Source of the DNA: Saprospiraceae bacterium UBA3362
GTDB lineage: Bacteria; Bacteroidota; Bacteroidia; Chitinophagales; Saprospiraceae
DNA: 64,000 bases
Assembly: GCA_002360455.1 (NCBI GenBank)
Contig: DEQQ01000086.1
Location: forward strand, 1 to 64,000
Direction: 5' to 3'
Positions within the stretch are counted from its first letter, which is position 1; each line of letters opens with the position of its first letter. Position numbers and translations under genes: made by a program. Below are positions 15,856 through 25,273 of this stretch, in pieces. The notes under the pieces are model-generated. The model made no database searches and was not told the origin of the DNA. It saw nothing but the letters and a program-made list of their open reading frames with translations.

Positions 15856-17124
15856 TTATCGTACTATCAATTGATCTCTACCGGGCCCAACAGAAAGATA
15901 AGATATTCTAGTTTTGCAATGATCTTCGACATGTTTATTAAAAACTTTAATTTGGTCCGGCAGATCCTCAAAACGGTTTATGCCATTCAAATTTCGCATC
16001 CAGCCTTGTAAACTAATAGTATTGCATTGTTCGATTTCTTCCAACTGATATGGCAATTGTTGACTAACACTTCCGTTTTTTAGAAGATAAGAATTACAGA
16101 TTTCAAAAGTTTCAAAATCATTCAAAACATCAATCTTTGTAATGCAAAGATCTGTTACTCCATTGATCATTATACTGTAATGCAATTGGACTAAATCCAG
16201 CCATCCACATCTTCTAGGCCTTCCGGTGGTTGCGCCAAACTCCGATCCTGAGCTTCTCAATCTTTCACCTACTGCGTTTTCCAATTCTGATGGAAAAGGC
16301 CCTGATCCAACTCTGGTACAATAAGCTTTGGCTATGCCAATTACTTTTCTGATTTGGGCAGCCGGAATCCCTAAGCCGGTACACACTCCGGCAGTGGTGG
16401 TGTTGCTGGAGGTTACAAAAGGATAGGTACCGAAGTCAACATCCAACATAGTGCCCTGAGCTCCCTCAGCCAAAATAGATTCACCTTTTTCTAAAAAAGA
16501 ATTGATCCAATACTCAGAAGCTACACAAGGGAACTGTTTTAGACTCTCTACAGCTTCAAACCATTGAACTTCCTGTTGCTTTATATCAAATTCTACTTCG
16601 GGAAATTGCCTCAAAAATTGGTAATGTTTCTCTTTTATTGCAGTGTATTTTTGTTTGAAGTCTTTGGACAAAAGATCTCCCACTCTTAGACCATTTCTAC
16701 CAGTTTTATCCATATAGGTAGGGCCTATACCTCTTAAAGTTGAGCCTATTTTGTTTTTTCCTTTAGCGTTCTCCGAAGCCAAGTCAATCCATCGATGGGT
16801 TGGAAGAATTAAATGGGCTTTTTGAGAGATCAGAAGCCTCTGTTCAAGATCGGAGATATGGCTTCTGAGCTGGTTTACTTCTTTCGAAAAAGTAATGGGA
16901 TCAATTACCACTCCGTTGCCAATCAAATTGTGAACATCGGCTCTAAAAACTCCGGAAGGAATGGTATGAAGAACTTGTTTTTGTCCATTGATATAAAGCG
17001 TATGACCTGCATTGGGTCCACCCTGAAATCTACAAACCACTTTATACTGATAGGCCAAATAATCTACAATCTTCCCTTTTCCCTCATCTCCCCATTGTAA
17101 TCCTAAAATAACATCAACAGGCAT
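15856..17124 (-). CDS. purA: Adenylosuccinate synthetase
   Basis: PurA joins IMP and aspartate with GTP in the first committed step to AMP. The 422-residue protein has the P-loop-like GLQWGDEGKGKIVD (8-21) with catalytic Asp, the NAGHTL motif (catalytic His), GIGPTYMDKTGRNGLRVGDL, GAQGTMLDVDFGTYPFVTSS and TTGRPRRCGWLDL. Length is standard. Transcribed alone from the minus strand. Confidence 0.97.
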   Translation of the reverse strand: MPVDVILGLQWGDEGKGKIVDYLAYQYKVVCRFQGGPNAGHTLYINGQKQVLHTIPSGVFRADVHNLIGNGVVIDPITFSKEVNQLRSHISDLEQRLLISQKAHLILPTHRWIDLASENAKGKNKIGSTLRGIGPTYMDKTGRNGLRVGDLLSKDFKQKYTAIKEKHYQFLRQFPEVEFDIKQQEVQWFEAVESLKQFPCVASEYWINSFLEKGESILAEGAQGTMLDVDFGTYPFVTSSNTTTAGVCTGLGIPAAQIRKVIGIAKAYCTRVGSGPFPSELENAVGERLRSSGSEFGATTGRPRRCGWLDLVQLHYSIMINGVTDLCITKIDVLNDFETFEICNSYLLKNGSVSQQLPYQLEEIEQCNTISLQGWMRNLNGINRFEDLPDQIKVFNKHVEDHCKTRISYLSVGPGRDQLIVR

Positions 17125-17333
17125 AATTCTAATTTTTGCGCCTAAATTGCATTGCTCAAATTTTATTAATTTAAAGCACTATAGAAAGTCAAGAAAATAA
17201 ACTAAAACGATTCAGCTGCCTGCGTTTTTAGATTAAACACTATTTCTCAACCCATTTTTGATTTTATGCAATTCAGACAAGAAATAAAGCGCAAAGCTAA
17301 AACCAATTGAGATTATTTGTATATAAAAATGAT

Positions 17334-18884
17334 TTATATGAACAATCTGAACAAGAAAAACAATGAAGCACTGATAATTATAGTTGCAGGCAAGGTCAAT
17401 ACCCAGGCTAAAACAATATTTTTTACTGTCCCGGATTGAAGGTTTTTTACACCTTTTGAAGCCACCATTGCTCCTGCAACTCCCGAAGAAAGTACGTGAG
17501 TTGTGGAAACTGGCAATCCAAGTCCGGAGGCCAAACCTATTGTACTAGAAGCAATCAACTCTGCCGAGGCTCCCTCTGCATAGGTCATGTGCCTTTTTCC
17601 TATTTTTTCGCCTATCGTAACTACAATTCGTTTCCAGCCTATCATAGTCCCTATGCCCAATGCTACAGAAATAAGGATGATGGTCCAAGTCGGAACATGA
17701 GTGGTATAATTTGACATCATGCTCACTCCTTTCTTTATCGTTTTTTGATTTGCTTCGCTCGAAATTGCATTGGGTTCAGCCAAAAGAATTTTCATTTCCT
17801 TTCCTAAAATACTCATTTGTTTTCTGGCACTCATTACCGCTTTACTGCTTTTTTGATCCAGGTCTTTCACATAATTTCCAAATGAGTTCAGTCGGCTGGC
17901 CTTAGCACATAGAGTGCTTTCAAGTTCGAAATTGGTTTTGGACTCACTAATCAATACTTCTTCCATGGCAAACAGCTGATTGCTCATGGCTGCTTTGTCA
18001 AAGTTGGGGGAAAGAGCATACTGTGTGGGTAAAAAGGCCAATAATACAATCAGCATCAATCCCACTCCTTTCTGTCCGTCATTTGACCCATGAAAAAAAC
18101 TTACCAATGTACAAGTGGTGATCAAAATGGCTCTGATCCAAAGTGGAGGTTTAGATTCAGGATCAGGTTCTTTGAAAATCTGCTTTTCTTTGATTAATCT
18201 TTTTAATAAAAACATTAAGGCTATGGCCATAGAAAATCCAAACAATGGGCTAAACAACAAGGCATTCCCTATTTTATAGGCTTCACCCCAGTTTACTCCT
18301 ATCTTATTGGAGTGATCAGGCAACATAGAGAAAGCTATACCAACACCTAATAAAGATCCGATCATGGTATGGGAACTGGAGCATGGAATCCCAAAATACC
18401 AAGTTCCTAAATTCCATATAATGGCTCCAATAATGGCTGCAAGCACCATAGCAATGGCTTCATTTATATTTTTACTTAAAACCGTCTCAAGTGGCAAAAG
18501 GGATGCAATTTTTGATGCAACGGCCATCCCGAATAAATAAGAGCTGCAAACAACGCCCAAAAAATTCATGAATCCCGACCATAATACTGCGTGTAAAGGT
18601 TTTAGGGTTTTGGTATAAATCACTGTGGCTACGGCATTTGCGGTGTCATGAAAGCCGTTTACAAATTCAAAAATAAAGACTGTCAATATGCAAATGAGGA
18701 ATGCAATTAAAAGGCCGCCCGACAATCCGAATTCTTCTAATCCAAACATAAATTTAAGTTTACGCCACAAAGGTATAAACTGGAGAGAGGAGCTAAGCCT
18801 TTCCAATATTAAGGAATTATTAAATCCCTTGAGCTTGGATTTGGGTTCCTCTGGAAGTTTACTGTAAATTGGAGCATCTATCAT
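17334..18884 (-). CDS. Inorganic phosphate transporter, PiT family
   Basis: The 516-residue membrane protein has both PiT signature repeats: FVNGFHDTANAVATVIYTK near the N-terminus and FFHGSNDGQKGVGLM in the middle. It also has the GIPCSSSHTMIGSLLGVG and GLPVSTTHVLSSGVAGAM serine/threonine-rich loops that bind phosphate. These carriers import phosphate with H+ or Na+ in the inner membrane. Between the halves lies a roughly 100-residue hydrophilic helical loop (about 295-395), longer than in minimal members. The first 60 residues are an extra soluble segment before the first helix. Confidence 0.92.
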   Translation of the reverse strand: MIDAPIYSKLPEEPKSKLKGFNNSLILERLSSSLQFIPLWRKLKFMFGLEEFGLSGGLLIAFLICILTVFIFEFVNGFHDTANAVATVIYTKTLKPLHAVLWSGFMNFLGVVCSSYLFGMAVASKIASLLPLETVLSKNINEAIAMVLAAIIGAIIWNLGTWYFGIPCSSSHTMIGSLLGVGIAFSMLPDHSNKIGVNWGEAYKIGNALLFSPLFGFSMAIALMFLLKRLIKEKQIFKEPDPESKPPLWIRAILITTCTLVSFFHGSNDGQKGVGLMLIVLLAFLPTQYALSPNFDKAAMSNQLFAMEEVLISESKTNFELESTLCAKASRLNSFGNYVKDLDQKSSKAVMSARKQMSILGKEMKILLAEPNAISSEANQKTIKKGVSMMSNYTTHVPTWTIILISVALGIGTMIGWKRIVVTIGEKIGKRHMTYAEGASAELIASSTIGLASGLGLPVSTTHVLSSGVAGAMVASKGVKNLQSGTVKNIVLAWVLTLPATIIISASLFFLFRLFI

Positions 18885-19031
18885 TGAACAATCTAATAGT
18901 CTAAATTATTGATTAAGCATTCGTTTAACGGCATTTTAATTTTTACCCCAGCCTAGAACCGGAATCTGAGTGCAGTTAATTCAGAATTAGATTATCTGGA
19001 GTTTTTCTATAATAAAAAAACCAAAACGACG

Positions 19032-19883
19032 ATGAATTTCTTTATAACAGTCCTAAAATACAGCTTAAAACTTCTTGCATTGAGCTATTTGCTGTATTTA
19101 AAAAATGCCTATCTTGATAAAAATAAGCTCCCGGATCTCTATTATACTCCTGTCGTTAATTCAATTTTACATTTTTTAATATACGCTCTTGGTGTAAACT
19201 TAATAATCAGAATAACCCAGCTAATTTATCGAAAGAGAAAAAAACTGGGCGACAAATATTCTGATAATGTGATTACAGGATTGCAGAATATTTATTATCT
19301 CCTTATTGGAATAGGATTGATTGTCATGTTGGTTGGATTTTTCGGTATAGAATTTTCCAAACTTCTTACGGGCTTGAGCATCGTGGCTGCTGCCATAGCC
19401 ATTATTTCAAAAGAAATAGTGACAGATGTTTTGTGCGGTATAGGCTTTACTTTTTCTAAAGATATGGCCATTGGCGATTATGTGAGAATTGGCGATATGA
19501 AAGGGAAAATTATTGATATCAATCTAAATCGTATCGTACTCCAAAGTGATGACGACGATGTAATTTATATCAATAACACAAGAGCTTATAATACAGAAAT
19601 AGTGAATTATACTCAGAAAGAAATTCGCAAGTATAATGTGAATTTTAGCTTGAGTCAAGACAGAGCCATTTCAAAAGAGGAACTATTGTCTATGGTCAAG
19701 CTAACTTTAAGTAATTATCATGAATTTGTTGAATCGGATTCAGTTCATATAAAACTGATGAACATTACCAAAGACGAGATTCAATACAAAGTTCAATTTA
19801 AATTGAATCAGGTCAAACCGGAAATTGCAGATCAGATAAAAGTCAAACTGATGGAGCTACTATTGAAAAGAATTATGAACTAA
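19032..19883 (+). CDS. Small-conductance mechanosensitive channel family protein
   Basis: The 283-residue protein has three to four transmembrane helices (about 5-22, 43-65, 87-110, 113-131). The last is the glycine/alanine-rich pore helix GLSIVAAAIAIISKEIVTDV. A beta domain follows with GDYVRIGDMKGKIIDINLNR and the IYINNTRAYN segment typical of MscS. Such channels release solutes during hypo-osmotic shock. The basic cytoplasmic loop (KRKKLGDKY) precedes the third helix. It ends 24 bases from the convergent glycosyltransferase gene. Confidence 0.9.
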   Translation: MNFFITVLKYSLKLLALSYLLYLKNAYLDKNKLPDLYYTPVVNSILHFLIYALGVNLIIRITQLIYRKRKKLGDKYSDNVITGLQNIYYLLIGIGLIVMLVGFFGIEFSKLLTGLSIVAAAIAIISKEIVTDVLCGIGFTFSKDMAIGDYVRIGDMKGKIIDINLNRIVLQSDDDDVIYINNTRAYNTEIVNYTQKEIRKYNVNFSLSQDRAISKEELLSMVKLTLSNYHEFVESDSVHIKLMNITKDEIQYKVQFKLNQVKPEIADQIKVKLMELLLKRIMN

Positions 19884-19907
19884 AGCAAAATTTGGATATG
19901 CATGATT

Positions 19908-21125
19908 TTAAATTGAAGACTGCTCATCCAGAATTTTTAACATCTGTAAGGCCAATGCTTCGCGATTGTAATCGTGAGCAAGTGTAAGGCAATTTTGTTG
20001 AATCAAAGCATATAAACTTTGATCATTTTTTAATGTATATAGTTTTTCTAAAAAGTCAGTTTCACTCTCCGGTTCAAAACAAAGTCCGGCTTGATAGTGT
20101 TCGATGATCTCTTTAGACTCTCCTTCCACTCCAAGTAAAATGGGTTTTTGCATCGCAGCGTTTTCAAAAATTTTTGAAGGAATAACAGTTTTAAAAGTTT
20201 CAGATTTTTTAAGATTAACCAAAGCGACATCTATGATGCTGATGTAATGGATCATTTGCGATTTCGGCACAGAATCTAGCATGGTTACATTGTTGCATTG
20301 TAGAGATTTGACCAAATCTTTGAGCTTGTTTTTTTCGGCTCCATTGCCAATAAATAATAAATGAATTTCCGGATCATTTATTTTTATAGAAGATCTAATG
20401 ATAAAATCCAATTGGTGTGCCAGTCCATGAGTTCCAAAATAGGCAACAACGAATTTTTGCTGTAATCTCAATTCTTCAATGAGTTTTGTGTCTTTTGGAG
20501 TTGGAAGAAAGGCAGATAAATCTACACCATTTTTGATCACGGATATTTTATTTTCGGGAATTCCTCTTGAACAAATATTGTTTTTAAATGCGTTTGTAAC
20601 AACGATCACATGTTTTGCCGAACGATATAATCTCAATTCTATCCATTCAAGAATTTTTAGGATTTTTTTATTGCGTATAGCACCAACTGCAGCTATAGAC
20701 TCCGGCCATAAATCACGGACTTCCATTATCCATGGCTTGCGTTTTAGAAAAGCCGAAAAGCAACCGGATATAGCAACAAAAAATTGTGGTGAGGTAGCAA
20801 TAATGAGGTCCGTTTTGATAAATAAAGAACAGATCAAAGAACTAAATGCAAAAGATATGTAATCTAATGTTCTTTTTATGAATCCTTCGTTTGCCGTGAT
20901 GTAGGACCAAACTCGAATGACATGGATACCATCAATCAATTCTTTTGAATAAATTCTATTGCGGTATCCCGAAAAAACTTTTCCGGATGGAAAATTTGGT
21001 GCAGATGTAATTACGGTAATTTCATATCCTTCATTGACCCAATGTTTGCAATGCTCAAAGGTCCTACTGGCAGGAGCATTGACCTCCGGAGGGAAATTAT
21101 CTGATATGAATAATATTTTTTTCAC
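19908..21125 (-). CDS. Glycosyltransferase family 4 protein (WbuB-like)
   Basis: The 405-residue enzyme has the N-terminal FPPEVNAPASRTFEH and ITVITSAPNFPSGK segments of WbuB/FnlB-type GT4 glycosyltransferases and a C-terminal Rossmann half with the donor-binding VIPSKIFENAAMQKP. It should transfer a sugar from a nucleotide donor to a lipid-linked or polysaccharide acceptor at the inner face of the membrane. The start codon is GTG, overlapping the stop of the heparinase-like gene by 4 bases. It is the last gene of the four-gene polysaccharide operon. Confidence 0.9.
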   Translation of the reverse strand: MKKILFISDNFPPEVNAPASRTFEHCKHWVNEGYEITVITSAPNFPSGKVFSGYRNRIYSKELIDGIHVIRVWSYITANEGFIKRTLDYISFAFSSLICSLFIKTDLIIATSPQFFVAISGCFSAFLKRKPWIMEVRDLWPESIAAVGAIRNKKILKILEWIELRLYRSAKHVIVVTNAFKNNICSRGIPENKISVIKNGVDLSAFLPTPKDTKLIEELRLQQKFVVAYFGTHGLAHQLDFIIRSSIKINDPEIHLLFIGNGAEKNKLKDLVKSLQCNNVTMLDSVPKSQMIHYISIIDVALVNLKKSETFKTVIPSKIFENAAMQKPILLGVEGESKEIIEHYQAGLCFEPESETDFLEKLYTLKNDQSLYALIQQNCLTLAHDYNREALALQMLKILDEQSSI

Positions 21126-22702
21126 AATAGGGTAATCACCGTTTTTAATTGGCCTTCAAAATGAACTACAAAAGCAAATTGATCTATCACTTTATTATAG
21201 TCATCAGCATGGGGAGCTGAAACAATTTTGACAGTCTCCTTTGTGCTGAAACTTATAATAAATTCAGGATGAATCCATTGATTGTTGATCAAACTGGGTT
21301 TAATTTCTGAATTGATATGGAAATAGGCTTTAGCTTGTTCTAATCTTTGTGATGGGTGACTAACAGAATCATGAATAACAACAGAACAAGGATAAAATTG
21401 GAATCTTCTTTTGTGAGTTATTTTGTATTTGCGGTAGCCATCATGGCTTGCAATAATTTCATCTTTAGTTTCGAGATGAATTCTTGCTTTGGCTCGATTG
21501 CCAACTCTAAATCCTCCCCACACTTCGGAGCTGTTTTGATCCTTAATCACCACAGTATTGTGTGCAGCTGTACTTCTTTCATACTGTCTTTGTTCATTTT
21601 TTTCGTATGTACTTATGCCTGTATCACAAAAGACTTGTTTGTTCTTATTGCTAATAATAAATGAGAGTGAATCTGCGTGAGCATGACCCGGAATGTAGTC
21701 AGGACCTATCTTTCCAACATCAACAAGGCAATCGTATTTATTATTTCTGAACATCCTGTAGGAGCTTTCTTTTAGTTGAATTGAATGAATTGGAATTTTA
21801 AGTTGTTTAGCATATTCATTGAGTGCGTTAGCTTTTTCGCTGCATTGAATGGTGCTGTCCCCAACAAGTGGAAGCTCGCCATTGGTGAATCGTATAGCCT
21901 CCAACCAAGAAAGCATGCGTGAAGAGTATGATAACAAACCATTCAAAAATTCACTGTCCAAATTATTTTTTGATAACAGCTGTATTAAGTCCAAAATTCT
22001 TTCCAGTATTATGCAATGATATTGGGGAGAAAGTTCAAAATGTCCTCCATCTGCTAGCAATTGCTCATTGAGCTCGTCCATGAGTAGAGATTTACCCAAT
22101 TGCATTTGTCGGCTGTCATTAAAATAAATTCCGGACCAATAGAGAGCAAATCCATTTTCCAAAAGGTGATTGCCGCAAAGATGATATTCAATAATATTCT
22201 CAAGAAGTTTGGATTGTTGAAACAGCGATTTTTGTAAATTAATATTGTCAATTCGATTATGAATAAAGAATTGAATGGAATTCATCAGCCTAAGACTTGT
22301 GGGATAAGCATCTAGTCCAAAAGTGTTGGACTGCAATTGTTGACAGTGATTTTCCAGTAGACTTATTTTTTGATCAATCGAAATCTCAGTTTGTTTCAAT
22401 AAATCAAAATAGTTGAGCTGATAATTCCAAAGTAAGCCATTGTTCAAAAAATTCCAATTGAGTGCATCAAAGCACTGCGTTTTATTTAAAAAAGTAAAAC
22501 AGTTTGTTGGATGTAAAATCTTTTTTGCAACTAGTTTAATTTCAAAATCTAAATAAGAAGATACTTCGACGGGTTTGAATTTTGAATAATTTGAAAAGGA
22601 AAGAGGAGATATTGATTTTTTTATTCGATAATAAATTTGATAACGAATCTGTTTCCATTTTAGGAATTTTATGGTATTCCAATATAAAATCAATGGTTTC
22701 AT
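21122..22702 (-). CDS. Heparinase II/III-like family protein
   Basis: The 526-residue protein has an N-terminal alpha-alpha toroid region (about 60-330; YHLCGNHLLENGFALYWSG carries a conserved His-Glu element) and a C-terminal beta sheet domain with GHAHADSLSFII, DTGISTYEKNEQRQYERSTA and AHNTVVIKDQNSSEVWGG, the signature of heparinase II/III. These enzymes are polysaccharide lyases. Relatives coded in O-antigen/EPS loci probably trim or modify uronic-acid polymer. No signal peptide is evident, unlike secreted lyases. It overlaps nusG-like and GT4 genes by 4 bases each. Confidence 0.9.
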   Translation of the reverse strand: MKPLILYWNTIKFLKWKQIRYQIYYRIKKSISPLSFSNYSKFKPVEVSSYLDFEIKLVAKKILHPTNCFTFLNKTQCFDALNWNFLNNGLLWNYQLNYFDLLKQTEISIDQKISLLENHCQQLQSNTFGLDAYPTSLRLMNSIQFFIHNRIDNINLQKSLFQQSKLLENIIEYHLCGNHLLENGFALYWSGIYFNDSRQMQLGKSLLMDELNEQLLADGGHFELSPQYHCIILERILDLIQLLSKNNLDSEFLNGLLSYSSRMLSWLEAIRFTNGELPLVGDSTIQCSEKANALNEYAKQLKIPIHSIQLKESSYRMFRNNKYDCLVDVGKIGPDYIPGHAHADSLSFIISNKNKQVFCDTGISTYEKNEQRQYERSTAAHNTVVIKDQNSSEVWGGFRVGNRAKARIHLETKDEIIASHDGYRKYKITHKRRFQFYPCSVVIHDSVSHPSQRLEQAKAYFHINSEIKPSLINNQWIHPEFIISFSTKETVKIVSAPHADDYNKVIDQFAFVVHFEGQLKTVITLL

Positions 22703-23220
22703 TTTGAAATAAGCTCTAATTGATTTTCGGGAATTTCTATTTCCAAATGCACACCTATATTGGTTAACTGGACAATATAATTGTGCTTACTTACTTGAGT
22801 AAAAACAACTCCTTTGGTTCCGAATAAAGACCCTTTGGAAATAATAACCTCATCTCCGATATTCAATTTGCTTTGCTTTACTTTTGAGTTGGTTATTTTT
22901 CCACATATAAAATGAAGGGCTTCAATTTCAGAATACAAAATTTCGGCGATCTTATTCTGAGATCTAACCAGTCTTCCTACATTGGGAAACTGACAAAAGG
23001 TGATCTCGTCAGAGGGTTGACATTTGACAAACACATAGCCCGTTAATAAAGGAATCTGTGTTGTTCTAATTTTTTTGGAATATATTTTTGTTTGATTCAT
23101 TAAAGGCAATTCAGCTTCAAACTTTTGGTTTATGAGTTTTTGAAATACCCATTTTTCACTTCTCGCTTTGCAAGATAAAGCGTACCATTTTTTCATTACA
23201 GTGTTTGTATTGAATTGCAT
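22699..23220 (-). CDS. NusG-family transcription antiterminator (UpxY-like)
   Basis: The 173-residue protein has an NGN domain (about 9-100: KWYALSCKARSEKWVFQKL, then PLLTGYVFVKC) and a C-terminal KOW segment beginning IGDEVIISKGSLFGTKGVV. Its place as the second gene of a polysaccharide operon matches UpxY-type NusG paralogs of Bacteroidota. Those act on their own operon, letting RNA polymerase read through early termination. Residues 130-173 end in IEIPENQLELISK. It starts 3 bases after the epimerase gene and overlaps the next by 4. Confidence 0.92.
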   Translation of the reverse strand: MQFNTNTVMKKWYALSCKARSEKWVFQKLINQKFEAELPLMNQTKIYSKKIRTTQIPLLTGYVFVKCQPSDEITFCQFPNVGRLVRSQNKIAEILYSEIEALHFICGKITNSKVKQSKLNIGDEVIISKGSLFGTKGVVFTQVSKHNYIVQLTNIGVHLEIEIPENQLELISK

Positions 23221-23223
23221 GGA

Positions 23224-24198
23224 TTAGATCTTATTTCTACTGAACTGCTCTACATACCAGGGGACAGTTTTTTTGATGCCTTCTTCAAAACTGAGTTGCG
23301 CAGTATAGTTCAAAAGATTTTTTGCTTTCTCGATATTGGCATAAGAAAATTTGATATCGCCTTTTCGCTCCGGTGCATAAATAGGGCTTAGATCGGAGTT
23401 CAGTTCTCTTGCAAGAGAAGCATACAGTTCATTGAGAGTAATGCTGTCTCCGCAGGCGATATTAAATACTTCACCAAATGCTTTTTCATCTGCCTCAAGG
23501 CATAATTTACAGGCATGAACAACATTATCCACATGGGTAAAATCTCTGCTCGTCTGCCCATCTCCATAAATTGTAGCTTGTTTTCCTTGCAGTAATAAAT
23601 CAATAAAAATGGGGATCACAGCAGCATATTGCGAATAAGGATTTTGCTTTTTTCCAAAGACATTAAAAAAACGCAATGCAATAGTTGGAATTCCATACAG
23701 ATGATAAAACTGTCTTGAATAAAGTTCTAATGCATATTTTGTAATTGCATAGGGAGAAACAGGAGCAGGAAAATGATTTTCATCTCTTGGTTTGATTAGG
23801 CCGTCATCAGATTTTGAATTTCCATAAACAGAGGAGCTACTGGCACAAATAAAGCGTTTGATTTTACTATCTCTTGCTGCTACCAGCATATTCAATGTGC
23901 CGCTCACATTATTTTCATTGGAATTTATGGGCTCAGAAATGGATCTTGGAACAGAGCCTAAGGCAGCAAGATGAATCACTGCATCCATATCTTTCATAGC
24001 CTGTAAACAACAGTGTAAATCTCTGATGTCTCCCTCCATAATTTCAAAATCACTTCTATCTCTAAATTCTGATAGATTAGATCTATTGCCACTGGAAAAA
24101 TTATCCAACACACGCACATGATGTCCTGCGTTCAATAATCCTTCTACTAGATTTGAACCGATGAAGCCCGCACCTCCGGTCACCAATATTTGATTCAT
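23224..24198 (-). CDS. NAD-dependent epimerase/dehydratase, extended SDR family
   Basis: The 324-residue enzyme has the Rossmann motif VTGGAGFIGSNLVEGLL (6-22), ASSSSVYGNS (catalytic Ser/Thr region), YAITKYALE (Tyr-x3-Lys) and RFFNVFGKKQNPYSQYAAV. It is most like UDP-N-acetylglucosamine/UDP-glucose 4-epimerases such as WbpP/Gne, making UDP-GalNAc-type donors. Context fits: it is the first gene of a polysaccharide operon. The exact substrate cannot be read from sequence. Confidence 0.9.
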   Translation of the reverse strand: MNQILVTGGAGFIGSNLVEGLLNAGHHVRVLDNFSSGNRSNLSEFRDRSDFEIMEGDIRDLHCCLQAMKDMDAVIHLAALGSVPRSISEPINSNENNVSGTLNMLVAARDSKIKRFICASSSSVYGNSKSDDGLIKPRDENHFPAPVSPYAITKYALELYSRQFYHLYGIPTIALRFFNVFGKKQNPYSQYAAVIPIFIDLLLQGKQATIYGDGQTSRDFTHVDNVVHACKLCLEADEKAFGEVFNIACGDSITLNELYASLARELNSDLSPIYAPERKGDIKFSYANIEKAKNLLNYTAQLSFEEGIKKTVPWYVEQFSRNKI

Positions 24199-24240
24199 GA
24201 TTTTAATAGTAATTTAACACTTTTATTAGTCCTTTTTTTG

Positions 24241-24274
24241 GACAAAGTTTTTTTAACTTTGTCACGCAAATATA
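24241..24274 (-). promoter_or_regulatory. Promoter -7 box and leader hairpin of the polysaccharide operon
   Basis: On the minus strand TATATTTG (24274-24267) fits the Bacteroidota -7 box TAnnTTTG; no TTTG -33 box is found at 19 bases. Directly downstream GACAAAGTT-5 bases-AACTTTGTC (24263-24241) is a perfect 9-bp hairpin at or near the 5' end of the transcript, before the start at 24198. It could be a recruitment or pause element for the operon's own NusG-like factor; this is inference. Confidence 0.4.
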
Positions 24275-24327
24275 ATAATTATTTGACTTTTTATTATAAT
24301 GTATATTAAAAACAATTTCAGTTTGTT

Positions 24328-25251
24328 ATGGATATAAAAATCGAAAACCTGAATAAAAGCTTTGGTCCACAAAAAGCCGTAAATAATATCTCGTTCAATA
24401 TAAAGTCGGGAGAAATTGTTGGTTTCCTTGGACCTAATGGTGCAGGCAAGACAACTACCATGAAGATGATTACACAGTATCTAGAGCCGGATTCGGGTTC
24501 CATTTGGTATGGCAATAGCAGACAAATTGATCCAAGCATAAGAAAGGAAATTGGCTACCTGCCTGAGCATAATCCGCTTTATGAGGAAATGCAGATATTG
24601 GATTATCTTGCATTTTGTGCTTCATTACAAGGCGTTAACCAATCAACTATTCCAGCCAGAGTAAAAGAGATGGTAAGATTGTGTGGACTTGATGCAGAGA
24701 AGCATAAAAAGATTGGTGAACTTTCCAAGGGCTATCGCCAAAGAGTGGGATTGGCTCAAGCAATAATCCACAATCCTCAGGTTCTGATTTTAGATGAGCC
24801 GACAACCGGATTGGATCCAAATCAAATTGTTGAAATTAGAGAATTGATAAAAACCTTAGGAAAAGAAAAAACAGTGATTCTCTCTACTCATATTTTGCCG
24901 GAGGTGGAAGCAACCTGCGACCGAATTCTTATTATCAATAAAGGGAATATTGTTGCTGATGGCACAGTATCGGATCTAAGAAAAAAGTCAGAAGGAAGAC
25001 AAATCGTCAGAGTTAAAATAGAAGGAGGAGAAAGAAATGAAATAGTTCAAACTCTTCAAAGCAAAGAAGAAATTTATATGGTCGATCCAATGAAGGATAT
25101 CTCTAATGCTTATGAGATTCAATCTCAAATCGGAACCAATATTAATAGAATTATTTATCGATCCTGTGTGGAGCATCACTGGGATTTATTAGAAATGACA
25201 AACTTAGAAACAAAGTTGGAAGATATTTTTAGAGATCTAACTTTAAATTAG
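24328..25251 (+). CDS. gldA: Gliding-motility ABC transporter ATP-binding subunit GldA
   Basis: The 307-residue ATPase has Walker A GPNGAGKTTTMKMI, the Q-loop region, signature LSKGYRQRVGLAQAI, Walker B VLILDEPTTGLDP and H-loop STHILPE. It starts with MDIKIENLNKSFGPQKAV, typical of GldA. With GldF and GldG it forms an ABC complex needed for gliding in flavobacteria; in non-gliding Bacteroidota its substrate is unclear. gldF follows after 22 bases. Confidence 0.93.
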   Translation: MDIKIENLNKSFGPQKAVNNISFNIKSGEIVGFLGPNGAGKTTTMKMITQYLEPDSGSIWYGNSRQIDPSIRKEIGYLPEHNPLYEEMQILDYLAFCASLQGVNQSTIPARVKEMVRLCGLDAEKHKKIGELSKGYRQRVGLAQAIIHNPQVLILDEPTTGLDPNQIVEIRELIKTLGKEKTVILSTHILPEVEATCDRILIINKGNIVADGTVSDLRKKSEGRQIVRVKIEGGERNEIVQTLQSKEEIYMVDPMKDISNAYEIQSQIGTNINRIIYRSCVEHHWDLLEMTNLETKLEDIFRDLTLN

Positions 25252-25273
25252 TAAAAACAGATTAGGTAAACTT

